From Streptomyces lateritius (lineage in GTDB: Bacteria > Actinomycetota > Actinomycetes > Streptomycetales > Streptomycetaceae): DNA of 64,000 bases. The position numbers were made by a program, and so were the translations under genes. The DNA is taken from NCBI RefSeq assembly GCF_014649715.1, contig NZ_BMTO01000005.1, positions 51,616 through 115,615 of the forward strand, written 5' to 3'. The notes beneath the pieces are model-generated. The model was not told the origin of the DNA, did no database searches, and worked only from the letters and a program-made list of their open reading frames with translations. Within the stretch, counting starts at the first letter, position 1. The number at the start of each line of letters is the position of its first letter. Of the stretch, positions 1 to 8,329 are shown in pieces.

Positions 1-1
1 C

Positions 2-601
2 AACAACCGGCGCCTCGACGCCGCATTCGAGTCCACCCTGCAGGACCGGGCCCGCAAACGGCCCCTGGAACTGCTCTCCAGCCTGGACGAACTGCGGGAG
101 CGGATCGCGCTGTACCTCTCCGCCGAGCAGCCGGGCGACGTCGTTCCCCTGGTCCGTATCGAGGAATCGCGTCCGCAGACCTCAGAGACCGTGGACGACT
201 CGCTGCGCGGCCGGACCGTCCTCGTCGTGGACGACGACGCCCGCAACCTCTTCGCCCTCAGCGGCATCCTGGAGCTGCACGGCATCAACGTCCTTCACGC
301 GGAGAACGGCCGCAAGGGAATCGAGGCACTCGTCGAGCACCCGGACATCGATCTGATCCTCATGGACGTGATGATGCCCGAGATGGACGGCTACACGGCC
401 ACCGCCGAGATTCGGCGGATGCCCGACCACGCCGACCTGCCCATCATCACCGTCACCGCCAAGGCGATGCCCGGCGACCGCGAGAAGAGCCTCGCCTCGG
501 GCGCCAGCGACTACGTCACCAAGCCCGTCGACGCCAACGACCTCATCGCCTGTGTCCGTCGCTGGGTGAACCCGCAGCACGACGCGCGGGTGAGCTCATG
601 A
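2..601 (+). CDS. Hybrid sensor histidine kinase, C-terminal receiver part (5' end outside window)
   Basis: The reading frame is open from the window edge to a TGA at 599-601, so this is the end of a longer gene. The first ~60 codons look like the linker after a kinase domain. They are followed by a complete CheY-like receiver domain: acidic pair in VLVVDDD, phospho-acceptor Asp in LMDVMMPEMDG (about fragment residue 122), the Thr in ITVTAK and the Lys in YVTKPVD. A receiver at the C-terminus of a long frame is the arrangement of HAMP-type hybrid kinases common in Streptomyces. That the missing part is a HAMP/GAF kinase is inference. A GTG at 191 could start a stand-alone receiver, but the frame upstream is open and protein-like. 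The stop overlaps the next start (ATGA), so phosphorelay and phosphatase are probably translated together. Confidence 0.85.
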   Translation, partial: NNRRLDAAFESTLQDRARKRPLELLSSLDELRERIALYLSAEQPGDVVPLVRIEESRPQTSETVDDSLRGRTVLVVDDDARNLFALSGILELHGINVLHAENGRKGIEALVEHPDIDLILMDVMMPEMDGYTATAEIRRMPDHADLPIITVTAKAMPGDREKSLASGASDYVTKPVDANDLIACVRRWVNPQHDARVSS

Positions 602-3075
602 CCTCTGTCGAGAACTCCGACGGGAAGCGTCCCATCAGCGGCTCGGCCCAGGACCTCACCGCCCCCTCGGTCATCACGTCGATGGCAGCGGGCCTCGGCG
701 ACGCCGAACCCAGCCACGACGCCCAGGCCGCGCAGACAGGACACCAGGCGTCCACGGTCGGTCGCCTGGCGGCCACCGTGGAACGACTGCGCGCGGAGGT
801 ACGCGCCGCGCACGCCGCCGCCGAGGGCCGAGCCCTGATCGAGCTCGCCAAAGGCGTGATGATCGAACGGCTCGGGTGCGGGCCGGCGCAAGCCGCGCGC
901 CAGCTGACCGAACTGGCCCAGCAGGCCGGCCTGTCCTCGCTCGAGCTGGCCGCCGACATCGTCAATCAGGCCGCTCACGACCAGGTCGCCGCGGTGGCGG
1001 AGGACTTCGTCCGGTACGCCACCGGGCCGGATACCGAGCCCGCACCGTCCGTCGCCGTCCGGCTGCGCACCGCCGAGAGCGCCGCGCTCGCCGCGAGCGA
1101 CACCCAAGCCGTCGCCGAATCCCTCCTGGAACACGCCCTCGCCCCGCTGGGAGCGACCGCCGTGGCCGTATGGGCAGCCGGTTTGGAAGCCTCCCTCACC
1201 CTGTACGGCCACGCCGGCTTCAGCGCGGACGAGGCGGACCGCTGGCGGTACGTCCCCCCGGGCGTCGTCACCGTCGCCCGCCAGGCTCTCGACGAGCGAC
1301 GCACCGTGCGGATCGAGTCCCTCTCCTCGGTGGGACTGCCCACCATCGGCCGCGCCCAGTCCCTGAACGGCGGCCGCGTCGCCCTGCCCGCCGGTACCGG
1401 GGGCCGTATCCACGGCGTCCTCGAGATCTGCTGGCCCGAGGCGCTCACGCCCCACTCGCCGGCCATCACCCGCCAGATCGAAGCCCTGGCCGAACTCTGC
1501 GCGCACACGCTCGAAAGCCTGCCGCCGTCCGTCGGCCTCCTGACGGGCACACGGGAGTCGGCCGGCGTCTCGGAACTCGTCGACCTCGCGGACGGCCTGT
1601 ACGACCCCGCACTCGTCCTCACCCCCCACCTCGATCCCGAGGGCCATCTCACGGACTTCCGCATCCGTCACGCCAACAACCGCTTCCTGGATCCCGCCGG
1701 GCGTCCCCGAAGCGCCGTCAACGGCTCCCTGCTGCTGGAGGCCTATCCGACGGCGGGCGGCGAAAGTGAACTTTTCGAGAAGATCGAACGCGTCTACGCC
1801 ACCGGCGAGCCCTTCCGAGCCCAGCGCATGACGCTCACCGCCCTGGTGGACCAGGTATCGCTGGCCTCCGTCGCCGATCTCAGCATCAGCCGGCACGCCG
1901 ACAGCGTCCTGCTCATCTGGCGTATCGAGGACGAGACGGCGCGGCTGGCCAGTCTCCTCCAGCACGCGCAGCGCCTGGGGCGCATCGGCGGCTTCGAGGA
2001 GAACCTCGTCACCGGGGACATCACCTGGAACGGGCAGCTCTTCGCCCTCTACGGACGAGCGGTCACCGAGAAGCCGGTGCCCCTCCAGGACCTGGCCGAG
2101 TACGCCCACCCTGACGACGCCGTGGCCATCGGCCGCTTCCTGCAGGCGGTCCTGCACCATCGCCGCGCCACTTCGACGGCTTTCCGTCTTCAGCGGCCGG
2201 ACGGGGTCACCCGCCACATCCGGGTCATCGCCGAGCCGGTCCTCGACGCCGACGACCGGCTCCTCGCCGTGCGCGGCGCGTACCAGGACATCTCCTCCCA
2301 GCACTGGACCGAGGTCGCCCTCGCAGCCACACGGGACCAACTCGCCCACACCGAGCAGGAATCGGCGGAGCGCAACCGGCTGGCGTTGCAGCTCCAGCAC
2401 GCCATCATGCCCCCGACCCGTGCTCCTCTCGACGCGCCGGGCCTCGACGTCGCCGTGCGCTACCGGCCCGCAGAGACGGAGTCCCTGGTCGGCGGCGACT
2501 GGTACGACGCCGTGGTCCTGCCGTCCAAGCGCATCCTGCTGTGCGTCGGCGACATCGCCGGTCACGGCATAGAGGCGGCGACCGGCATGGTCGTTCTGCG
2601 CAACGCCATGCGCGGCCTCGCCGTCACCGGCGCCGGCCCCGGCCAGCTGCTGTCCTGGCTCAACATCGTGGCGCACCACCTCAGCGAACAGGTCACCGCC
2701 ACCGCTGTGTGCGGCGTGTACGACCCCGAAACCCGCGTCCTGCGCTGGGCCAGGGCAGGCCATCTGCCGCCGGTACTGGTCCGTGGCGAGGAAGCCAGCA
2801 CCCTCCCCCTGCTCCGCGGACTCCTCCTGGGCGCTCTTCCCGAGGCGGAGTACGAGGAGGGGGAGGTGCAGCTCGAACTGGACGACACGCTGCTGATGTA
2901 CACCGACGGCCTCGTCGAGCGCAGGGACACCGCGGTTCAGGAATCCCTGTCCCAGCTGCTCGCCTCGGCACAGGACCCGGCCTCCTCACTGGAACGCCGG
3001 CTCGACCGGCTGCTGCTGCACAGCAAGTCGGACACCGACGACGACACCTGCCTCATCGGCATCAAGGTCTCGTGA
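598..3075 (+). CDS. Multidomain PP2C-type (SpoIIE) serine phosphatase with ANTAR, GAF and PAS domains
   Basis: 825 residues. An ANTAR-like helical domain lies at about 55-125, recognised by ELAKGVMIERLGC and the following helices. It is followed by a GAF-type sensor region at about 165-305 and a PAS domain at about 455-565 ending in the usual GAYQDISSQ. The C-terminal 235 residues form a SpoIIE/RsbU phosphatase with the metal-binding motifs GGDWYDAV, GDIAGHGIEAA and DTLLMYTDGLVERR. The family dephosphorylates STAS anti-anti-sigma factors in partner-switching pathways, and a STAS protein is encoded 1.4 kb downstream, although that pairing is only inferred. The start overlaps the stop of the hybrid kinase by four bases, which implies translational coupling and a shared signal. 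The ligands of the sensor domains are unknown. Confidence 0.93.
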   Translation: MTSVENSDGKRPISGSAQDLTAPSVITSMAAGLGDAEPSHDAQAAQTGHQASTVGRLAATVERLRAEVRAAHAAAEGRALIELAKGVMIERLGCGPAQAARQLTELAQQAGLSSLELAADIVNQAAHDQVAAVAEDFVRYATGPDTEPAPSVAVRLRTAESAALAASDTQAVAESLLEHALAPLGATAVAVWAAGLEASLTLYGHAGFSADEADRWRYVPPGVVTVARQALDERRTVRIESLSSVGLPTIGRAQSLNGGRVALPAGTGGRIHGVLEICWPEALTPHSPAITRQIEALAELCAHTLESLPPSVGLLTGTRESAGVSELVDLADGLYDPALVLTPHLDPEGHLTDFRIRHANNRFLDPAGRPRSAVNGSLLLEAYPTAGGESELFEKIERVYATGEPFRAQRMTLTALVDQVSLASVADLSISRHADSVLLIWRIEDETARLASLLQHAQRLGRIGGFEENLVTGDITWNGQLFALYGRAVTEKPVPLQDLAEYAHPDDAVAIGRFLQAVLHHRRATSTAFRLQRPDGVTRHIRVIAEPVLDADDRLLAVRGAYQDISSQHWTEVALAATRDQLAHTEQESAERNRLALQLQHAIMPPTRAPLDAPGLDVAVRYRPAETESLVGGDWYDAVVLPSKRILLCVGDIAGHGIEAATGMVVLRNAMRGLAVTGAGPGQLLSWLNIVAHHLSEQVTATAVCGVYDPETRVLRWARAGHLPPVLVRGEEASTLPLLRGLLLGALPEAEYEEGEVQLELDDTLLMYTDGLVERRDTAVQESLSQLLASAQDPASSLERRLDRLLLHSKSDTDDDTCLIGIKVS

Positions 3076-3105
3076 GCCGAAGGAGGCCTCGGCGCCGCTC
3101 CGGCG

Positions 3106-4326
3106 TCACAGGAAGCGGCGAATGGGAAGGACGGCCGTCTCCCCGGTGCGCTGGAGGAACGAGCGGCCTTTCCAGCGGCCGGGCATGATCTCGACGCACA
3201 CCTGGAGGTCCTGGTCGAAGTGTTCGTCCAGCCTGGCGGTGAACGCCGTGTCGAGGACGGCGAGCATGACCTCTTCGTCGTGGTCGAGGGAGCGCCGGTT
3301 GAAGTTCGTCGATCCGATGAGGGCGGCTGCCCGGTCCACCGTGATGACCTTCGCGTGCATCATGGTCGGCTGGTACTCGAAGATCCTCACGCCGCACGCG
3401 AGGAGATCGTCGTAGTAGTGCTGTCCGGCCAGCTGGCAGACTCTCTTGTCGGTGTGCGGGCCGGGCAGGAGGATCTCCACCTCGACGCCGCGGCGCGCCG
3501 TGGCGCAGAGCAGTTCGATGAAGAAGGTGTCGGGGGCGAAGTAGGCGGTGGTCAGCCTGAAACGTTCCTGCGCGCTCTCCAGCATGACTCTCATCAGGGT
3601 CTGCATGTCCTGCCAGCCGAAGCTGGCCGAGCCGCGCACGACCTGAACGACGGCATCACCGTGCGGGCGGTGATCGATGAACCGATCCCGTTCGTCGAAG
3701 AGTTCCTCGTGACACTCCGCCCAGTTCTGCGCGAAGGCGGCGGCGATGCCGTCCACCGCGGGGCCACGGACCTGGACGTGGGTGTCACGCCATTCACGTG
3801 CGTTCCGGGCGTTGCCGCACCACTCCTCGGCGATGCCGACACCGCCGGTGTACGCGACCTCCTCGTCGACGACGAGCACCTTACGGTGACATCGGTGGTT
3901 CTGCTTGAACGGGGAGAGGCGTAGTGGTCTTCGGAACCAGGACACCTTCACACCGGCGTCCTCCATCGCCCGCAGCTGCTCCTTCTCGATGAGCCGGCTG
4001 CCGAAGCCGTCCAGAAGCAGCCGCACGCGTATCCCCTGGCGGGCACGCTCGGCCAGGGCTTCCGCGAACTGTCGCGCTATGTCGCCTCTCCAGTACACGA
4101 AGGTCATCATGTCCACCGTGTACCGGGCCGAGCGGATGCTGCCGAGCATGGCCGAGAAGATCTCGTCGCCGTTGAGCAGGGGGACCAGAGCGTTGCCTTC
4201 GGTCGCGGCGATGCCGATCAGCCGTTCCAGGCGCCTGCGCAGACGCGCACCGGAGCCGGAGGCTGCTGTGTTCCGCGCGTCCTCCGTGAGAGAGACCGGG
4301 CCCAGCGGGCCCTGCGTACTCGTCAT
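3106..4326 (-). CDS. Phospholipase D / cardiolipin synthase-like protein
   Basis: 406 residues with both HKD motifs of the phospholipase D superfamily complete: H147-x-K149-x4-D154 in HRKVLVVDEEVAYTGG, and H324-x-K326-x4-D331 in HAKVITVDRAAALIGSTN. No N-terminal membrane helices are visible, unlike classical bacterial cardiolipin synthases, so it may be a soluble or peripheral ClsB-like enzyme. The family transfers phosphatidyl groups between lipids or hydrolyses phosphodiesters; substrate cannot be read from sequence. It ends 30 bp from the stop of the convergent phosphatase gene. The ATG at 4326 is the first in-frame Met of the recognisable domain. Confidence 0.88.
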   Translation of the reverse strand: MTSTQGPLGPVSLTEDARNTAASGSGARLRRRLERLIGIAATEGNALVPLLNGDEIFSAMLGSIRSARYTVDMMTFVYWRGDIARQFAEALAERARQGIRVRLLLDGFGSRLIEKEQLRAMEDAGVKVSWFRRPLRLSPFKQNHRCHRKVLVVDEEVAYTGGVGIAEEWCGNARNAREWRDTHVQVRGPAVDGIAAAFAQNWAECHEELFDERDRFIDHRPHGDAVVQVVRGSASFGWQDMQTLMRVMLESAQERFRLTTAYFAPDTFFIELLCATARRGVEVEILLPGPHTDKRVCQLAGQHYYDDLLACGVRIFEYQPTMMHAKVITVDRAAALIGSTNFNRRSLDHDEEVMLAVLDTAFTARLDEHFDQDLQVCVEIMPGRWKGRSFLQRTGETAVLPIRRFL

Positions 4327-4384
4327 CGTGCGTCATCTTCCTGATCGTGTCCCGACTTCCAGGGACACACTGTGCCGCACACAG

Positions 4385-4419
4385 GTGTGGCCCCGCGTTC
4401 CTTCCGGGCGGGGCCACAC
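4385..4419 (-). terminator. Rho-independent-type hairpin after the STAS gene
   Basis: A 12-bp perfect stem (GTGTGGCCCCGC at 4385-4396 pairing with 4408-4419) with an 11-nt loop lies 33 bp downstream of the stop of the STAS gene. There is no clear T-run, which is normal for Streptomyces terminators. Confidence 0.7.
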
Positions 4420-4451
4420 CCCGTGCGTGACTCTGGGGGACCGGGGCGGGT

Positions 4452-4871
4452 CTACTGCTCCGCACTCTCCTGGATCGCGGGCCCAGCCTGAGCCTCGGCG
4501 ACCGGATCCTTCTGCCGCACGGCCGCGAGCGCCTCCGCGACGTCCGCGTGGATGGGCGTCGTCACATTGAGCCCCGTGATCTCCAGGAGGCGGCGGACGG
4601 CAGGTGTGGGAGCCACCAGGTGCAGATCCCCACCCATCTCCCGGGCTTCTCGGGCTCCCTTGATCACCACGTTGAGACCCGAGGAATCCATGAAGCTCAG
4701 AGCCGAAAGATCCAGCACGAGGTGACGGCGCCCGTGCAGGAACTGGTTGGCGACGTGGTGGTGCAGGAACGTGGCGGTTTCGATGTCCAGTTCGCCGCCG
4801 ACCGTCAGAATCGCGGTGACGGCGTCGCAGACCTTGACCTCAACGTCCAGGTTCTCTTCTCGAACGGGCAT
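4452..4871 (-). CDS. STAS-domain anti-sigma factor antagonist
   Basis: 139 residues from the ATG at 4871. That start is preferred over an upstream TTG at 4889 because AGCAGGA lies at good ribosome-binding distance from it. Residues ~10-110 form a STAS domain with the phosphorylatable Ser in LSFMDSSGLNVV, as in RsbV/SpoIIAA proteins that bind anti-sigma kinases when unphosphorylated. The C-terminal ~20 residues are a polar tail. The phosphatase at 598-3075 and the RsbW-like ATPase at 29908-30342 are the sort of proteins that would switch it, but the actual partners are not shown. A strong hairpin follows the gene. Confidence 0.9.
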   Translation of the reverse strand: MPVREENLDVEVKVCDAVTAILTVGGELDIETATFLHHHVANQFLHGRRHLVLDLSALSFMDSSGLNVVIKGAREAREMGGDLHLVAPTPAVRRLLEITGLNVTTPIHADVAEALAAVRQKDPVAEAQAGPAIQESAEQ

Positions 4872-5244
4872 GGTTCCTGCTTTCTGCAAATATGGTCAGT
4901 TCGGGCTGAGCGACGGATCGCCGCCTGGTAGCGGCAGTCCAGCACGCCTGTGTGCCGCCTGTGATCGACGACGGGCAGCGCAGACCCAAGGCAGCACAGC
5001 AGATGCCTCCCAGCGACCGAGCCTCACGGCGGATCGCCATGTCAGATGCCCAGGCAGCGGCCGCGTCATCGACGCGACCGGTGAGTGAGATCAACCCCAC
5101 AGTGCCCAGGTCGGTAGCTTGTCACCCGGCAAATATTAGCGGGTGCGTCAACTCTCGGGGGCGGGGCGACGGGGCGGAATGGTCGCCCTCACTGCGGGTA
5201 ACCGCAGGGCCAGTGCCGTCACAGCGAACTGAGGGGGAGTCACC
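4872..5244. promoter_or_regulatory. Divergent intergenic region between STAS gene and vanZ-like gene
   Basis: 373 bp that must hold the promoters of both divergent genes. The only AT-rich patch is around 5128-5138 (CAAATATTAGC). A GGGGGAG ribosome-binding site sits five bases before the vanZ-like ATG. I cannot assign a convincing -35/-10 pair and see no small gene here. Confidence 0.4.
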
Positions 5245-5850
5245 ATGAGTGGCACGGCTCACAATGACGATCATGGCAGCAGGGACGCGAGCACCCACGG
5301 CACGCCCGACGGCCACGTCCCCGGTCGGGCACCGATGGGCCCTGCGCTCCGTGCGGTCGCCATGCTCGTCGCCTTCACGGGGACGGTCGCCTTCAGTGTG
5401 GTGCTTGCTCACCTCACCCTCGAACCGTCGGTCGCATCGGAATCTCTCACCCACAGCAATCTTCGACCCGGTGACTCGATCAGCGACTACCTCAGCCGGC
5501 CGGCGCTGCGGGACACCGTCAAGCAGCTGGGTGGAAACATCGTCCTGGGCATTCCGTTCGGCCTGCTGCTCCCGGTACTGGCACCGCGGGCACGTGGACT
5601 GCTCCGTGTGATGATCGTGACCGCGATCACCATGCTGCTGGTCGAACTGGTCCAGGGCGCCCTGGTCACCGGACGAGCCTTCGACATCGACGACGTCATC
5701 CTGAACACCACCGGCGCCATGCTGGGTTATCTGCTGCTCGGCCGACGGCTGGGCAGGGCCGTCCACCCGCGCCGCCACCACTGGTGGCACCGCTGGACGA
5801 AGAAGCGGGCGGTACGGACCGATGCCTCCTCCGGAGAGAGCAAGATCTGA
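5245..5850 (+). CDS. VanZ-like family membrane protein
   Basis: 201 residues. A polar, His/Asp-rich N-terminal tail (~30 residues) is followed by about four hydrophobic segments. The family signature is visible in the block LGGNIVLGIPFGLLLP, then VELVQGALVTGRAFDIDDV and the LNTTGAMLGYLL helix. VanZ-like proteins are named after the teicoplanin-resistance accessory protein, but most Streptomyces members are housekeeping membrane proteins of unknown role, so no resistance function is implied. The C-terminal tail is basic and His/Trp-rich. The gene has its own strong ribosome-binding site and ends 24 bp from the convergent transporter gene. Confidence 0.85.
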   Translation: MSGTAHNDDHGSRDASTHGTPDGHVPGRAPMGPALRAVAMLVAFTGTVAFSVVLAHLTLEPSVASESLTHSNLRPGDSISDYLSRPALRDTVKQLGGNIVLGIPFGLLLPVLAPRARGLLRVMIVTAITMLLVELVQGALVTGRAFDIDDVILNTTGAMLGYLLLGRRLGRAVHPRRHHWWHRWTKKRAVRTDASSGESKI

Positions 5851-5874
5851 ACCCGTCCCTGCCTCGGTGGGCTG

Positions 5875-7866
5875 TCAGCCACCCACATGGATGCCGGGGC
5901 GGCGGTCGGGGTCGGATTCGTGTTTGCGGATGATCTCCCTGGTGACGGGGGCGGTGTCGCCGCGACCGAGGAGGAAGTAGCGGAACATGTGCTTCAGGGG
6001 ACTGCCTTCGGCCCAGGCGAAGTAGCAGTGCGGCTGGACACCGGTCGTGTCGCGCAGGGCCAGGAGGATCGCGGCGATGGCGTTCGGGGCGGCCGGGGCC
6101 TCGGCGCGCAGGATCCGGTAGCCCTCGACCTCGACGCCGTGGACGGCGAGGGTCTCGCTGAAGTCGGAGGGGTCGACCACGTCGATCTCCAGGAACAGAA
6201 CGTCGGCCGGGCCGGGCACCGGATTCGTACCGCGCTGTTCGCGTTCCTTGGCGGAGTACTCGGCGCTGTCGCCGGCCTGACGGCGGTTGGCGATGATGTT
6301 GATCGCGTTGTCGTGGGCCAGGGTGTCGGTGATGAACCCGCGGGCGGCCGGGTCGAAGAGGATGCGGTCGGCGCGCAGCTCGGTGGTGCGGGACACGCGC
6401 GAGATCAGAGACACCACGATGATGCCGGCGATAAAGAAGCCGGAGATGGTGATGCCGTCCGGCTTGTCGACGATGTTGTGGACCAGGGCGTAGAGCAGGA
6501 CCAGGGTCAGCAGCGCGAACCCGGCGGCGACCAAGCGGCGGCCGCGGCGAGCCACGGAGATGGTCACCGCGAAGGCGCCGGAGACCATCATGGCCAGGAT
6601 GCCGGTGGCGTACGCGCCGGCCTGGGCGTCGACGTCGGCGTCGAAGGCGATGGTGATCACAATGCACAGGGCGGTGTAGACGATCACCACGGGCCGTACC
6701 GCGCGTCCCCACTCCGGGGCCATGCCGTAGTCGGGAAGGTAGCGGGGAACGATGTTGACAAGCCCCGCCATGGCGGACGCGCCGGCGAACCACAGGATCA
6801 GGATGGTGCTGATGTCGTAGACGGTGCCGAACGCCTCCCCGACATGCTCGTGGGCCAGCCAGGCCAGGGCGCGGCCGTTGGCCGCGCCGCCCGGCTGGAA
6901 CTCCTTCTCGGGGATGAGGACGGTGGTGACGAAGCTCGCGGCCAGCAGATAGACGCTCATGATGAGCGCGGCGCTGGTCAGCAGCTTGCGGGTGTTGTGG
7001 ACGCGTGAACGGAGCCGTTCCTCGTCGTCCCGACCGTCGGCGGACACGAGGGGCATCATGCTCACCCCGGTCTCGAAGCCGGACAGGCCCAGGACGAGCA
7101 ACGGGAACGCGAGGAGCGCCGGCGTCAGCAGGTCGCCGAAACCACGTCCGCCCCCGACGAGCGCGTCAGTCCAGGCGGAGAACGCCCCCGGGGTGGTGAA
7201 CACATGGACCATGCCGACGGCGACGATCACCGCGTTGAGTGCCAGGAAGACGGCGACGAGGGGGATGGCCACGCTGACGGCTTCGCTGAAGCCGAGAAGG
7301 AAGACACCGCCGAGCACCAGCAGCAGCGCCACCGTGAGGGCCACCTCGTGACCGTGCAGGGCCTCAGGGAAGAAGGGGTTCTCCACCACGTGGACGGAGG
7401 CGTCGGCCGTGGACAGGGTGATCGTGATGATCCACGACGTGGCCACGAAGCCGAGCAGGACCAGCACGAACAGCTTGCCCCACCAGAACGGCAGCAGATC
7501 CTCCAGCATCGCCACCGACCCGGCCCCGTGCGGGCTCTCCTTGGCCACGCGCCGGTACATGGGCAGCATGCCCAGCAGGGTCAGGGCCACGATCAACAAC
7601 GTGGCCAGAGGGGACACCGCGCCCGCGGCGAGCGCGGCGATGGCCGGGACGTAGGCGAGGCTGGAGAAGTAGTCGACCCCGGTCAGGCACATCACCTTCC
7701 ACCAGGCATGCGGTTGTGCGTGCCCCTCGCCGGCCGCCGGCCCGACGGCCTGCACCTGGTGGCGCAGCATCCACCGCGCCACACCTCCGGTCGGCCGGGG
7801 GCTGAGAGCGGGGCTGTCCACCACTTCTGGCACGGTCGGACCGTTCGCGTCCTTCATGTCCCCCAT
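5875..7866 (-). CDS. APC-superfamily permease with long cytoplasmic C-terminal domain
   Basis: 663 residues from the ATG at 7866, chosen because GAGGAAGGG lies just upstream; an ATG three codons further in is also possible. About twelve hydrophobic segments begin at [17 protein letters not shown], which resembles the early helices of APC amino-acid and KimA-type potassium transporters. The last ~170 residues are soluble and contain conserved-looking stretches ([31 protein letters not shown]), so a regulatory cytosolic domain is likely. The transported substrate is unknown: amino acid or K+ are both plausible from the family. The gene converges on the vanZ-like gene and has a 463-bp upstream region of its own. 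Confidence 0.82.
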   Translation of the reverse strand: MGDMKDANGPTVPEVVDSPALSPRPTGGVARWMLRHQVQAVGPAAGEGHAQPHAWWKVMCLTGVDYFSSLAYVPAIAALAAGAVSPLATLLIVALTLLGMLPMYRRVAKESPHGAGSVAMLEDLLPFWWGKLFVLVLLGFVATSWIITITLSTADASVHVVENPFFPEALHGHEVALTVALLLVLGGVFLLGFSEAVSVAIPLVAVFLALNAVIVAVGMVHVFTTPGAFSAWTDALVGGGRGFGDLLTPALLAFPLLVLGLSGFETGVSMMPLVSADGRDDEERLRSRVHNTRKLLTSAALIMSVYLLAASFVTTVLIPEKEFQPGGAANGRALAWLAHEHVGEAFGTVYDISTILILWFAGASAMAGLVNIVPRYLPDYGMAPEWGRAVRPVVIVYTALCIVITIAFDADVDAQAGAYATGILAMMVSGAFAVTISVARRGRRLVAAGFALLTLVLLYALVHNIVDKPDGITISGFFIAGIIVVSLISRVSRTTELRADRILFDPAARGFITDTLAHDNAINIIANRRQAGDSAEYSAKEREQRGTNPVPGPADVLFLEIDVVDPSDFSETLAVHGVEVEGYRILRAEAPAAPNAIAAILLALRDTTGVQPHCYFAWAEGSPLKHMFRYFLLGRGDTAPVTREIIRKHESDPDRRPGIHVGG

Positions 7867-8329
7867 CTGCCCTTCCTCGCTCCAGCCACGGACGTCTCCG
7901 TCACCACACCCGCGGTGGCAACGATCAACGAGTATGCGACCGCGCTGTGGCACCCGCCCGCCAAGGCGACCCTGTCGATCGGGGTGCTCCGGGGCCACCG
8001 TGCCGCGAGCGACGGGCCGCATGCCGGGACGGGTGAGTGCCGCGAGGCGACCTCGCCGGTCACATTGAACTGCCGTGCAGGCAACCGCTGTTACTTCGGT
8101 GGGCGGGCTTCGGGCGGCAGCGCGAACCGAGCGCGAATCGCACGATCGGGTCCCCGGCGACCCCGCAGCGGTCACACGATGGCGAGACCGGTCACCCGGC
8201 CGAGGAGACGCCAGATCCTGTCGCATTCTTAACGTCGGGGAGAGCCGGGCGCCCCGGCCACCGACCACCGATCGCCGGCCGCGCGACACGGCCGGCGACG
8301 TACCGGTGACGTACTGGTGACCGGGGTGC
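7867..8329. other. 463-bp region upstream of the APC permease
   Basis: No open frame here looks protein-like on either strand. It should hold the permease promoter (minus strand). At 8300-8321 there is an 11-bp tandem repeat (GTACCGGTGAC, GTACTGGTGAC) just after the stop of the MMPL gene. I looked for a c-di-AMP (ydaO-type) riboswitch because KimA-like transporters can carry one, and could not recognise its conserved core. Confidence 0.4.

Noticed and set aside
5245..5850. Teicoplanin/vancomycin resistance function from the VanZ-like protein (and VanW at 52118-53866).
   Set aside because: No vanHAX genes or VanRS pair are present. Both are widespread domain families in streptomycetes without resistance function.
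7867..8289. N-terminal extension of the APC permease to a start at 8289 (804 residues).
   Set aside because: The extra residues are Arg/Gly/Pro-rich with no conservation pattern, whereas ATG 7866 has a good ribosome-binding site just before the conserved sequence.
7867..8300. c-di-AMP (ydaO/yuaA) riboswitch upstream of the KimA-like permease.
   Set aside because: I could not find the conserved core motifs by eye. A covariance-model search would decide.
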